DNA of 64,000 bases, from positions 4,898,001 through 4,962,000 of the forward strand of contig NZ_CP009506.1 of assembly GCF_000970085.1 (NCBI RefSeq), read 5' to 3'. Shown piece by piece: positions 25,444-34,516 of this stretch (position 1 is the stretch's first letter; every line of letters starts with the position of its first letter). Origin of the DNA: Methanosarcina siciliae T4/M (GTDB lineage: Archaea > Halobacteriota > Methanosarcinia > Methanosarcinales > Methanosarcinaceae). A program made the position numbers and the translations under genes. The notes beneath the pieces were generated by a model. That model saw only the letters and a program-made list of their open reading frames with translations, was not told where the DNA came from and ran no database searches.

Positions 25444-26949
25444 ATGGATAATGATTCTGAAGAACAGTTATTAAAGATCCTTTCAAATCCTATCAGGGCG
25501 ACAATTGTAAAAAAGCTCTATGATGACAGTCTCACATTCACGCACCTCATGCAGATCACAGGCTGTAAAACAGGTCAGCTTAGCTTTCACCTTAAGAAAC
25601 TCGATTATCTTGTGGAACAGGACGAACTGAAACGCTACGGGCTTTCCGAAAAGGGTAAAGAGGACGTGGAAGCGATACTTCCCATGCTTGGAAACGGAGA
25701 GAAAGAAAAGGGAAGTTCCTGGGATAATTTTTCTGGTGAGGAAGACGGGGTACAGCTGGGCTGCGCCTTTAAGCAGTTCTGGGACTCTCTTGGTTTGCTT
25801 ATTTTCAGTTTCCTGGCTGCTGTAAAACATGGATCCCTGTATGTCCTGGGCAGCCTCAAAACAGGGACTCTGAAGTTATTTGATAAAGGGAGTGAAATCT
25901 CCGGTTTTGCTAAAACACGCCTTATAAAGGCAAGCTCCAGAATTCAGGTTTCCGGGAAGGGGGAAAAGGTAGGATTCAGCAGCATAAAGTCAAAAATAGG
26001 CAGCTTGCTTTCAGCCATTCGAACCCATGGGATTTCAGTTCTTAAAACCGGCTGGAAGTCCTTAAACCCAATTTTTTGCTACTTCTTTTTGATATTTGGG
26101 CTCCTTCTTTTCATCCCGGCCGTATTTTCCCTTGCACACCCGGCATTTGACTCAACTCTTGACTCTGCGGCCAGTATAGGACTTAAGGAGCTGACTCCTG
26201 GAGAGATCAGTCTTGCAAATGATCTCTATGAAAAGGAGATGCTTCCCGATCAGCAAAATTTCCAGGGAAATTATGATTCGTTAATGTATGATGCTATGTA
26301 CTTTGAAGATACTGTGGGGTTTCCGCTTTCTGCTCAGAAAATCGAAGCCTGGAACGAGGCCAGGGAGTTTGCAAGGGTCAGGCTTGTAAAGGATTCTGTA
26401 CTTTCGGGTCTTAGTCTTTCTCTGGTTCTGCTGCTGCTCGGAGGGATCCTGGCCTACGGGCGAAAATCCCTGCTCAAGCGAGTTCTTAATTCCACAATTA
26501 CAGCCTCAATACTCCTTATTTTGATTGCGGTATTCGTACTACTGAACGTAAATGCGGTTTTTGCATCGGAATACAGCAATCTTGACCCTGCCTTCAACAG
26601 CGTCTTCGACAGTGTTCCACTTATGCTAAAACATCTGATTATTCTGCTCCTGCTGCTCCTTTTTTCGTCAGCATCCGGGCTCTTGTTCCTTATCAAAAGA
26701 GGACGAGCAGGTTGCGAAAAGGACGAGTCTTCTGAAAGTGATGAAGTCTTTTCTGCAAATTCTAAAAAAGAAACCTCTGTGTTAGAGACTCTGGATGAGG
26801 CTGTGGAGCCCTCTGGAAAAGATCAGGCTGATACGAATGAGAAAAATTCCGCAGTACGAGGTGCTGCCTGTTCGGAAGAACCCCCTGCGGAAGATGAAGG
26901 TGAGGATCTATATTCCTGGCATGAAAGAGAAAGGGTTGTAAATAGCTGA
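25444..26949 (+). CDS. Membrane-anchored ArsR-type HTH protein
   Basis: 501 aa. Residues about 5-80 are a winged helix (LLKILSNPIRATIVKKLYDDSLTFTHLMQITGCKTGQLSFHLKKLDYLV). Hydrophobic segments occur near 212-235, 320-340, 346-370 and 393-415, with an extracytoplasmic-size loop between the first two. The C-terminal 80 residues are acidic and disordered. This points to a one-component membrane-bound regulator sensing envelope or surface state, consistent with the surface-protein gene upstream. Signal and targets are unknown. Confidence 0.75.
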   Translation: MDNDSEEQLLKILSNPIRATIVKKLYDDSLTFTHLMQITGCKTGQLSFHLKKLDYLVEQDELKRYGLSEKGKEDVEAILPMLGNGEKEKGSSWDNFSGEEDGVQLGCAFKQFWDSLGLLIFSFLAAVKHGSLYVLGSLKTGTLKLFDKGSEISGFAKTRLIKASSRIQVSGKGEKVGFSSIKSKIGSLLSAIRTHGISVLKTGWKSLNPIFCYFFLIFGLLLFIPAVFSLAHPAFDSTLDSAASIGLKELTPGEISLANDLYEKEMLPDQQNFQGNYDSLMYDAMYFEDTVGFPLSAQKIEAWNEAREFARVRLVKDSVLSGLSLSLVLLLLGGILAYGRKSLLKRVLNSTITASILLILIAVFVLLNVNAVFASEYSNLDPAFNSVFDSVPLMLKHLIILLLLLLFSSASGLLFLIKRGRAGCEKDESSESDEVFSANSKKETSVLETLDEAVEPSGKDQADTNEKNSAVRGAACSEEPPAEDEGEDLYSWHERERVVNS

Positions 26950-26984
26950 GGAAAGAATGCGTGTGCATACTGTGAGGAAGTACT

Positions 26985-27110
26985 AACACCCTACAGTATC
27001 ACCTTAATTCTCTTCTCGAAGCTGACCTCATAAGAATCTCGGAGGTAAAATGGGGACGGAAAGGGAGGAAAATAGTAATACTCCCTTCTAACCGATTGTT
27101 TATCTACTCT
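26985..27110 (+). pseudogene. Fragment of ArsR-type regulator
   Basis: One frame reads LQYHLNSLLEADLIRISEVKWGRKGRKIVI, which aligns with LKYNLDSLLDADMIRVSEVKWSQRGRKIKI of the intact regulator at 22212-22598. The helix-turn-helix start and the C-terminus are gone. Confidence 0.65.
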
Positions 27111-27389
27111 TGTCACCAAAGTATTGTTGGTGGCACCAATGGTCGTGAAAACCCCAAAGGAATATCTCTCAACTTTTAATCGCCAATTACAGACGCAACA
27201 ACTGATTCTGAAGCCATATCTTAAAGGGTGTGAATACAGGATTGAGAAAAGACCCAACATAGTGGCGAAGCCATAATGCGTTATGGAAAAGATTTTACAA
27301 GAATTATGGTGCTGACGGAAGAAGGATTACGAAGATGAAAAACTCAGGATCGTAACAGGGTTTTCGGAAAAAACAATTCAGGAAACCAT

Positions 27390-27650
27390 GTTCAAGGCAT
27401 CCAATCAAATCGAAGTCTCTTGTTACCTAACCATGGTATTGGATACGCTTTCTGAAAAATTCCATTTGATTTGAAAACAGGTGTTGTTACCTTTTTCATT
27501 TTGATTATTATCTCCTCGTCAACAACCTCACCGTTACATCTGCAGTTAATAAAATCGGAAAAATTTTTTTTGGAGTGCAATCCTCAAATCTCTTCAGATC
27601 ATCGGGAAGCAACCTGTAAAGTGTATCGGCTACAATAGTCAAAACAACAT
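27390..27650 (-). pseudogene. Degenerate transposase C-terminal fragment
   Basis: Minus-strand pieces read TIVADTLYRLLPDDLKRFEDCTPKKIF and, after a frameshift, GEVVDEEIIIKMKK...TPVFKSN...FQKAYPIPWLGNKRLRFDW. This resembles the end of DDE transposases common in Methanosarcina (pattern THTPxxKS...PWxxxxxLxxxW). No inverted repeats or N-terminal part found. Confidence 0.5.
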
Positions 27651-27706
27651 CAAAATATATTCGAATCATAAATGGAGAACTCAAATTGTTAAGATTGACA
27701 GGAACT

Positions 27707-27859
27707 ATGATTTCTAATCATGTTACAAGTTATGAGATAATGAATGGGATATGGCATTTTTTTACAGGACTACCAATATATGTAGTTAATGAATACGTAG
27801 ACATAATAAAGTCATACGAAAAAGAAAAGAATGGAAAAATGGATATTGAAAAACAATAA
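27707..27859 (+). CDS. Short remnant frame, unknown
   Basis: ATG after AGGAA opens 50 codons beginning MISNHVTSYEIMNGIWHFF. The same frame is open for about 20 codons upstream without a start, so it is probably the end of a lost gene rather than an independent one. Confidence 0.2.
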   Translation: MISNHVTSYEIMNGIWHFFTGLPIYVVNEYVDIIKSYEKEKNGKMDIEKQ

Positions 27860-27960
27860 CAGAGGAGCTAAAATGTCATATGAACCTATCTCCAATTAGA
27901 ATATGGTTTAGAACTTTGGTATATGGTTTAGAATATGGTTGGAACATGTAATTTAATACC

Positions 27961-28051
27961 TTTGAAGTATAGTTTAGTCTACAATATAGTTTTATATCTT
28001 TGAAGTATAGTTTAGTCTACAATATAGTTTTATATCTTTGAAGTATAGTTT
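27961..28051. repeat. 38-bp tandem repeat
   Basis: Two full 38-bp copies and a partial third, each starting tttgaagtatagttt. They lie in AT-rich DNA upstream of the TraB-family gene. Confidence 0.85.
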
Positions 28052-28383
28052 GGTATTCGGAATTATAATTTAGTTGTTTCATTGTATGATATAACTTATT
28101 TAAAATTCAGGTTAGTATTAATCGACTATTTAAAGACTGACTACGAAGTAGTTTGGCTGTGTAAGATTGGCTACGAAGCAGATTGGTTATGTATAAACTG
28201 ACCTTTACAGATCAGCCATAACCGACCTTTTACAGATCAGTTATATAACATGTGTAACTTATTTGATGTGTATAGGTTAATAATAGCATGCATTAAATTA
28301 ACTGTGTACTGAACCGTTCACTTAATATCTTCTAATGGCAGCAGTAAGCGTATTTCTAATCTGCCGCAATAGAGAGACTGATA

Positions 28384-29925
28384 ATGGACAGGTCTAAAAT
28401 TACAGATTCTCAGGACAAGGATCCTGAATACAATTTTCATAGTTCATCTCAGGAGTCAATATACTCTATGGACAAACTTATAACCGAATCCACGGAAGAC
28501 AATGTTTCTGTCGGAAAGTCTAAGCTTTCCGATTCTTCAATCAACAAACCAGAGGATACCGGGATTTCTATACCATCTTCTGTAGCAGAATCCGGAGATC
28601 CCGAAGTGAAGCTCGACATAAGTTCCGAGCTTATAGCGGAACCTCTTCCTGATTCAGCTGCGGAACTTTTTGTTCCCTCTTCTATCCAGCCTCCGGCTCT
28701 GGACGGGAGCAATCCTGCCGTCCCGTTTCAGCCTTCAAAGGTTGTGCTCATAGGTACGGCTCATGTTTCGGAAAAGAGTGTTGCTGAAGTCAGAAATGCT
28801 ATTCGGAACCTTAAACCAGATATTGTAGCCGTCGAGCTTTGCCGGGCACGTTACGATTCTCTGAAAGGAAACATCCCGGAGACGAATCAACTTCCTATAA
28901 AGGAAATTCTCAGCGAAGGAAAGGTGTACTATTACCTGGTACACTGGCTACTCGCTTATGTGCAGAAAAAGATCGGGAATGACATGGGTGTAAAACCCGG
29001 TGCTGAGATGCTTTCCGCAATTGCGGAGGCAGAAGCATCAGGAGCCAGAGTAGCTTTAATCGACAGGGATATTCAGGTGACACTCCAGCGTTTCTGGGGC
29101 CGCATGAAATTCACGGAGAAAATAAAGATGCTCGGTTCTCTTATAGGCGGCCTGATAGGAATAGGTGGATCAGAAATCGATATCGATCAGATTACTCAAC
29201 AGGATGTAGTCACAGCCCTTGTCAGCGAGCTCAGAGAATTTGCTCCAACTGCAGCTGAAACCCTCATAGATGAACGGGACGCATACCTTGCAGGGAGCAT
29301 CCTCAGAGTGGCCGCAGGCGGAAATAAAACGATTGTTGCAGTGATCGGAGCAGGACATAAGCCAGGAGTAACTAACTACCTGAAAAATCCAAAGAGCATT
29401 CCCCCTTTCAGCACTCTCATGGAACTTCCAAAGAAGCGCATTGGAATTGGCAAAATTGTAGGTTTTGGAATTGTTGGGCTTGCGATTCTGGTTTTTTTAT
29501 TGCTTATAGCATCAGGTACTCCCCTAAAACTCCTTTTAATAGCTTTCGTATGGTGGTTCATCATTAACGGAGTTCTGAGTGCAGCCGGCGCCCTGCTGGC
29601 GGGAGGACATCCCTACTCTATCCTTACTGCTTTTTCGGTTGCCTGGTTAACCTCACTGAATCCTATGATGGCTGCAGGCTGGTTTGCAGGTCTGGTAGAA
29701 GCAAAACAGCGCAATCCTACCACTGACGATATTAAAGCCCTTGCAGGGATAGAAACTTTCAAAGAAATGTTCAAAAACAGGTTCATGCGTGTCCTTCTGG
29801 TGGCCAGCTTTGCCAATATCGGAAGTGTGATAGGCACATTCCTTGGGGCATATGTAATGATGCAGGTTACAGGTCTTGACCCGCAGGAACTTCTTCACTC
29901 CGGGTTTAGTGCTCTCGGACTCTGA
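28384..29925 (+). CDS. TraB/PrgY-family membrane protein
   Basis: 513 aa. Residues 1-115 are acidic, Ser/Pro-rich and probably disordered, an extension beyond the usual family start. The TraB domain follows with LIGTAHVSEKSVAEV (about 120), PDIVAVELCRARYDSL, ALIDRDIQVTLQRFW, ERDAYLAGSI and VAVIGAGHKPG. Four or five hydrophobic segments fill residues about 355-510. Relatives occur in enterococcal pheromone shutdown and in many archaea, but the biochemical role is unsettled; a membrane metalloprotease-like fold has been suggested. Monocistronic in appearance. Confidence 0.85.
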   Translation: MDRSKITDSQDKDPEYNFHSSSQESIYSMDKLITESTEDNVSVGKSKLSDSSINKPEDTGISIPSSVAESGDPEVKLDISSELIAEPLPDSAAELFVPSSIQPPALDGSNPAVPFQPSKVVLIGTAHVSEKSVAEVRNAIRNLKPDIVAVELCRARYDSLKGNIPETNQLPIKEILSEGKVYYYLVHWLLAYVQKKIGNDMGVKPGAEMLSAIAEAEASGARVALIDRDIQVTLQRFWGRMKFTEKIKMLGSLIGGLIGIGGSEIDIDQITQQDVVTALVSELREFAPTAAETLIDERDAYLAGSILRVAAGGNKTIVAVIGAGHKPGVTNYLKNPKSIPPFSTLMELPKKRIGIGKIVGFGIVGLAILVFLLLIASGTPLKLLLIAFVWWFIINGVLSAAGALLAGGHPYSILTAFSVAWLTSLNPMMAAGWFAGLVEAKQRNPTTDDIKALAGIETFKEMFKNRFMRVLLVASFANIGSVIGTFLGAYVMMQVTGLDPQELLHSGFSALGL

Positions 29926-30095
29926 TAGAGTAACGATGGTTCTCTTAATATTTGTTTGAAACAGTTGTTTGAAATTTCTCTAGTAACGGGACGATATATG
30001 TGCTTTCCAGAGCTATTTCATACTTCTTTCAATCTATTTTCCATTTTTCCTGCCGATTTTTCTTTTCCGGTCTACTTTCATGAGTTTCCTTTTTA

Positions 30096-30389
30096 TTAAT
30101 CCGCTTTTTCAAGCTCACACTGTTCTTTCCTGAAGAAATTTTTTGTAGTGCATACAATCCATTTCCAATGCAGGATAAAGTGAATGATCACCAGAATTGT
30201 CATCAGGATTCCGGCTTTGCTGTGTATCCATATCCAGGTAGCTTTTGTTAGCCCCATATACACAACGTATCTACCCCTCTGGATTCCCGAAGGTATAAAA
30301 TAATGCATGTAAAGACCTGTAAATGCGACTATAAAAAACAGCGTTGTCAGGACAAGATCTACTGAATAATTGGTTTTTTGTCTGTTCAT
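30096..30389 (-). CDS. Small cytochrome b-like membrane protein (DUF4405 type)
   Basis: 97 aa with two to three hydrophobic helices (SVDLVLTTLFFIVAFTGLYM; ILMTILVIIHFILHWKW). His residues sit at helix ends (MHYF, WIHSK, IIHFILHW), the pattern of the DUF4405 heme-binding-like family. It may carry heme, but no partner gene lies nearby. No strong ribosome binding site seen. Confidence 0.65.
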   Translation of the reverse strand: MNRQKTNYSVDLVLTTLFFIVAFTGLYMHYFIPSGIQRGRYVVYMGLTKATWIWIHSKAGILMTILVIIHFILHWKWIVCTTKNFFRKEQCELEKAD

Positions 30390-30730
30390 GTTTCCACTCT
30401 CATTTTTTTCCTTGAAATCTTGAAAGTAACTTTAATAATCTGAAAATTGACCCTTTAAAGATAAGCTTCCAAAGAATGGACTTTAAAGTTTGCTTCAAGC
30501 CTACTTTACGCGTATTTCGAGCCTTATTTTATACTTACTTTAAGTGTATTCAGTAAATATTTTCCTTGAAAGTAATTAAATCCAGAAAATAAAAAGGTAT
30601 GTGATAAAAAGTTCTATGAGAAAGACAGACGGAAAAAAAGCTGAACTGATAAAAGGAATTTTTGAATTCAAAAGAATCGGTAAAATCTGAAAAAAAGGAA
30701 AGGAATTGATAAAAAAGAAAATTTTTGATC

Positions 30731-31624
30731 TCAGAAGAGCTCGTGAAGTTTGAACTGGTATTTGCCCAGTTTGCCACCGTAGTTCCCTGCGGAAATCTTC
30801 TTGATCCCTGGGACAGTAACTGCAGCTTCTATTCCGGCTTTCATGGCTGATTTTATGCTTGCTTCATCAAGTCCGTTGATGACAATTTCATATACAGCGT
30901 TGACGTCGGCAGGAATTTCGGTGTTTTCTACTTTGTCCTTTATGGAGGGGCAGAACTTTTCATTTGCAGTAGCTTTCAGGAATTTGTACTTGTTTGCTCC
31001 GGATTTGGACCCGCTTGCGACAATGCCGCCGGGGAAGGGAGTGATTGTGCCTTCAAGCTCTGCAATTGCGTCTACGGCAACCTCGGCTGCAGTCAGGGCG
31101 CTCATCTGGGAATCACCGAAGATAAAGAAATTTCCGCCTGCAATTCCGGCTATAGCTCCTATGTTGTCTTCGGTCACAAAGTCTCCTTCCATGATTGGGA
31201 CTTTGTATACTTTGCGGCCTGCAACCTGGGCTTCGGACTCCATGCCGTCTCCGAAGAATTTGAGTTTAAAGCCGATATTAAATTGTTTCTCAGCTTCAGG
31301 CAGGCCGTTAAAAACTGCAGTTGTGGGAGCTGTAAGTACACACTGCCCTATTCTCTCAAGCAGTTGTTCTTCGAGGGCTTCGTATTTGAAAGTACAGATC
31401 TGGACGTACACTCCAGGCCTTCCGTCAGGGGTCTCGCTGGGACTTGCGAGCCTTTCAATTCCAGCCTCTGCAGGACACATTATAACTGAGGTCCCAAAGC
31501 CGGTGGCTTCAGTGGCTGCTACCTGTGCCCAGCGCTTGGTGGCTGCTGTGATGAGTACTCTTGCAATCTTGATCGGAAACGCTTCTGCATACGTATCTTC
31601 AATTTCTACTCCGTTGATTTCCAT
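30731..31624 (-). CDS. ftr: Formylmethanofuran:tetrahydromethanopterin formyltransferase
   Basis: 297 aa, the normal length. Transfers the formyl group from formylmethanofuran to tetrahydrosarcinapterin, the second step of CO2 reduction and its reverse in methyl oxidation; cytosolic homotetramer. The N-terminus MEINGVEIEDTYAEAFPIK and the segments RPGVYVQICTF and PFPGGIVASGSKSGANKYKF are characteristic. Start supported by AGGGGAT (31635-31629) and a TATA box 60 nt upstream. Monocistronic. Confidence 0.98.
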   Translation of the reverse strand: MEINGVEIEDTYAEAFPIKIARVLITAATKRWAQVAATEATGFGTSVIMCPAEAGIERLASPSETPDGRPGVYVQICTFKYEALEEQLLERIGQCVLTAPTTAVFNGLPEAEKQFNIGFKLKFFGDGMESEAQVAGRKVYKVPIMEGDFVTEDNIGAIAGIAGGNFFIFGDSQMSALTAAEVAVDAIAELEGTITPFPGGIVASGSKSGANKYKFLKATANEKFCPSIKDKVENTEIPADVNAVYEIVINGLDEASIKSAMKAGIEAAVTVPGIKKISAGNYGGKLGKYQFKLHELF

Positions 31625-31679
31625 GAAAATCCCCTATTTACTTTTTCAATTATTCTGATATCCAGGATTGATATCCTAC

Positions 31680-31688
31680 TATAAATTA
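31680..31688 (-). promoter_or_regulatory. TATA box of ftr
   Basis: AATTTATA on the minus strand, about 60 nt before the ftr ATG, predicting a leader of about 30 nt. Two GGATATC copies six bases apart lie just downstream and overlap the expected start site, a possible operator. Confidence 0.5.
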
Positions 31689-31945
31689 GCATATTTTAGT
31701 ATATTCAGTACATCCGGTACCGACGTAATCCATACCAATATTATCCAGCATAGTCAGACATAATACATTATTTATCTTTAGCCTGCTTTAGATATTTTTT
31801 ATTTAGGTAGTTTTAACTATTTACACTGGTTTGAAATATTTGTGCTATGCCGGTTGCTCGTGCCTGGCTGGCTTATTTATGCCTTACAGAAAAAGTTACA
31901 TAATCGCAGAGTTACTTAATCTCAGGCATACACTTAAAGTTTTGT

Positions 31946-31993
31946 GGTACTTTTAATTCTCCGGGGTTTGGTACTTTTAATTCTCCGGGGTTT
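31946..31993. repeat. 24-bp direct repeat, two copies
   Basis: Two adjacent identical 24-bp units beginning ggtacttttaattctccgg. Confidence 0.9.
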
Positions 31994-32170
31994 AATTAAT
32001 CGGTTTAATCGATTAGCTAATGAATGTCTATTATAATATTTATATCAAATATATAATTTTTCAAGGAAAAGAAATTAAAAAAAGTCGGATGGTATTTTAG
32101 AATGAATCGGAAAATACAGGGTAGACAAATTTTGGGAACCGATTAAAATAAATCAGGAAAATAGGAAATT

Positions 32171-32650
32171 TCAGATTACTTTATCCCCTCTGAGCATTGT
32201 CTTTATGAGAAGATCGCCAGTAAAGGTATCGAATATTATTGTGCGCCCGTAGTTTTTCCCCGTATCCTCAGCTATGATTTCCACTCTCAGTTTTTTCAGG
32301 GTTTCTCTTGCGCTCTTTATGTTTCTCTCGCCTATACTCATGTGTGAGTTTTCGAACATGCTTGCACCCCCGACAAGTTTTGCTTCGAGTTTTCTTTTGG
32401 AACCTCCATTTTTTATTATTTCGGCCACAAGGTACTCTATTCCTGCGTCTGTAAATTTGGCGGGCTTATCCTTTATCCCTGCTTTTTTTCTGTTCGGGAG
32501 CATGGTATGGAGAAGCCCTCCTATTTTTTCATGCCTGTCATAGATGGTTACCCCCACGCAGGACCCCAAGCCGGAGGTTTTAATTTTTACAGGGCTTCTG
32601 GTTATTGCACAGTCTCCAATACCAACAATAACTATGCCTGAATCTGCCAA
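32171..32650 (-). CDS. cheD: CheD receptor glutamine deamidase
   Basis: 159 aa. CheD deamidates Gln residues of methyl-accepting receptors and pairs with CheC. The catalytic Cys31 (SGLGSCVGVTIYD) and His48 (GGLLHTMLP) are present, with Thr in KFTDAGIEYL completing the usual triad. Last gene of the cheYBARCD order on the minus strand, 90 nt after cheC. Confidence 0.95.
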   Translation of the reverse strand: MADSGIVIVGIGDCAITRSPVKIKTSGLGSCVGVTIYDRHEKIGGLLHTMLPNRKKAGIKDKPAKFTDAGIEYLVAEIIKNGGSKRKLEAKLVGGASMFENSHMSIGERNIKSARETLKKLRVEIIAEDTGKNYGRTIIFDTFTGDLLIKTMLRGDKVI

Positions 32651-32738
32651 TATGTGAAAACCTCCTTATTGTTTGTTTATCATCTTCACAAACTGCTGTT
32701 ATGTTCGGTAAACCAGGGGCTTTGATCCGGAAAGTAAA

Positions 32739-33365
32739 TCAGGGGTCTTGATTAATCATCGAATTAATTCTTTTTAATAGGCAGTCCAGAGATTCCGGGT
32801 CAAATAAAGTCAGTATGTTTCCATTAATTTTCTTTTCTTTTATTAAAAACTCCGTATCAAGCATAAGTGCAAAGTCTGTTGTGCACCCCATCTCTGTAAC
32901 TGCTGAATTGAAAATGGCGCCGGACATATCATATGTTGCAAAGGGAACAGATATCGAAAGATTAAGTTTCAGGAATTTTTCAAGGGAAGTTACGTAGGTT
33001 CCTGCCAGTATATGGCTAACTTCTTCAATTAAGGACAAATTTATAGGATCTGTCAGATCTTCTTTTCCCTTTTCACCAGAGAGGCTCATGCAGAGGTTTT
33101 TTGCACTATTTTCAGGGAAAAAGACAAGGATATAGCCAGTGAGGTCCTCTTTGATACGCATTAATGTACCTAGCACCGGGAATTCTGAAAAACCTGCTGT
33201 TTTCGGTATATCTTCGATTAACCCAAACTTTGTATCGAGAACTCTGGTATAGACAATGCTGTTTACGAGCCTGGAAAGAGAGGCTGCTGAGTTCCCTACC
33301 CCTATGTTCCCAATCTCTTTCAGCGCTCCATATTCAAATTTACTCAAGCTTCTGATTTTTTCCAT
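32739..33365 (-). CDS. cheC: CheC-type CheY-P phosphatase
   Basis: 208 aa. CheC dephosphorylates CheY-P and regulates CheD. The first active-site motif is intact (KEIGNIGVGNSA, Glu17-x-x-Asn20). The second has Glu115-Val-Ser-His118 (EEVSHILAGTYV), so the usual Asn is replaced by His and this site may be weak or inactive. Sits between cheR and cheD; an 18-bp repeat fills the cheR-cheC gap. Confidence 0.92.
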   Translation of the reverse strand: MEKIRSLSKFEYGALKEIGNIGVGNSAASLSRLVNSIVYTRVLDTKFGLIEDIPKTAGFSEFPVLGTLMRIKEDLTGYILVFFPENSAKNLCMSLSGEKGKEDLTDPINLSLIEEVSHILAGTYVTSLEKFLKLNLSISVPFATYDMSGAIFNSAVTEMGCTTDFALMLDTEFLIKEKKINGNILTLFDPESLDCLLKRINSMINQDP

Positions 33366-33387
33366 GAACTTCCCCTTTAATTCTCTT

Positions 33388-33441
33388 CAGGTTTTTCAGA
33401 TCTTTCAGGTTTTTCAGATCTTTCAGGTTTTTCAGATCTTC
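33388..33441 (-). repeat. 18-bp tandem repeat between cheR and cheC
   Basis: Three copies of an 18-bp unit (caggtttttcagatcttt pattern) fill most of the 93-nt gap between the cheR stop and the cheC start. Transcripts of the operon must pass through it. Confidence 0.85.
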
Positions 33442-33458
33442 AAACCTCTTCAAGCATT

Positions 33459-34388
33459 CTAAGTTTCTTTTATATACAGGCGCTCTCTTGCATTGTAAGG
33501 CTTAAAAAGATTTGAGGCGGTTCCCAGTAGTGTTTCTGCTTTTCCTATAACAAAGAACCCTCCTCTATTCAATGCCTGATGAAAATTAAGCTGCAGTTGT
33601 TCCTGAATTTCCTTTTTAAAGTATATCATGACGTTTCGACAGATTATGAGGTCAAAACGGTTTACACAGGATTTTGATATTGATTCCGATAACATATCAT
33701 GCCGTTTAAAACGTATCATACTTCTTAGTTGCTCGGAAACCTGGTATGTCTCACCCTGCTTTACGAAATAATTTTTTTTTATACTGGCATCCACATTTTT
33801 AAGTACATTTTCTCGGTAAATTCCTTTTCGGGCATTCTCAAGGCTTAAATCATCAATATCAGTTCCTAAAATACTTATTCTATACCTGCCGAAATCTTTC
33901 TCGAGAATTCTGTGCAACAAAATGGCAAGAGAATATGCCTCTTCTCCTGTTGCACAGCCTGCACTCCAGATACGGATCGATTTTACCAGGGAGCCAGATC
34001 TGGATTTTATAAGATGCGGAATAACTTCTTTTTCAATTACTCCGAAAGTTTCCGGGTTTCGGAAAAATTCACTGACGTTTATTGTAAGGGCTTTAACGAG
34101 ATTTTCATATTCTGTCGAGTCCTTTTTCAGCACTCTGAGGTATTTTTCATAATTCTCTGAGTTGGTAGCTCTGACCCGGACATTAATTCTACGCCTGAAA
34201 TGAGCTTCCTTATAATACTCACAGTTAAAACCAGTACTTTCCGTAACCACTCTTTTTAGCAGTTCAAATTCCGGGTCTTCCTCGAAATTCTTGCCTTCCT
34301 TATTTCTTTTATCACTTACTTTGATTCCGTTTTTACTTTCCTTAACTCCTTCTTCATTTATCTTTATTCCACCTTTATTTATCTTCAT
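33459..34388 (-). CDS. cheR: CheR chemoreceptor methyltransferase
   Basis: 309 aa. Methylates Glu residues of receptors with SAM. After a charged N-terminal 35-residue extension come the CheR helical domain (FNCEYYKEAHFRRRINVRVRA), the SAM site IRIWSAGCATGEEAYSLA and DLIICRNVMIYF. No pentapeptide-binding beta subdomain evaluation is possible by eye, and the window's receptor lacks a NWETF-like tail. The N-terminal extension repeats the pattern K-I-N-x-x-G-x-K. Confidence 0.95.
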   Translation of the reverse strand: MKINKGGIKINEEGVKESKNGIKVSDKRNKEGKNFEEDPEFELLKRVVTESTGFNCEYYKEAHFRRRINVRVRATNSENYEKYLRVLKKDSTEYENLVKALTINVSEFFRNPETFGVIEKEVIPHLIKSRSGSLVKSIRIWSAGCATGEEAYSLAILLHRILEKDFGRYRISILGTDIDDLSLENARKGIYRENVLKNVDASIKKNYFVKQGETYQVSEQLRSMIRFKRHDMLSESISKSCVNRFDLIICRNVMIYFKKEIQEQLQLNFHQALNRGGFFVIGKAETLLGTASNLFKPYNARERLYIKET

Positions 34389-34516
34389 TCACTTTCTTTT
34401 CGTCTGAAGCATTGGATCTGAAGTATTGGCTTTCTTGCCAGTATGAAATATTTGCTTTCTTGCCAGTATTTACTGTTATTGTCAGTCCCTGGGTATTGTC
34501 AGTCCCTGATTGGATT

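Larger units (their letters stand above)
26950..28383. other. Gene graveyard and repeat-rich intergenic region
   Basis: No intact gene. Contains a fragment of an ArsR-type regulator (about 26985-27110), a degenerate transposase-like fragment on the minus strand (about 27390-27650), a 50-codon remnant frame (27707-27859), and 38-bp tandem repeats (27961-28051). A short frame at 27115-27277 (VTKVLLVAPMVVKTPKEYL...) also looks like a remnant of unknown origin. Confidence 0.6.
31625..32170. other. Intergenic region with ftr promoter and tandem repeat
   Basis: Holds the ftr promoter at the left and two perfect copies of a 24-bp unit at 31946-31993. No gene is supported. The right part precedes the cheD stop. 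Confidence 0.6.
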
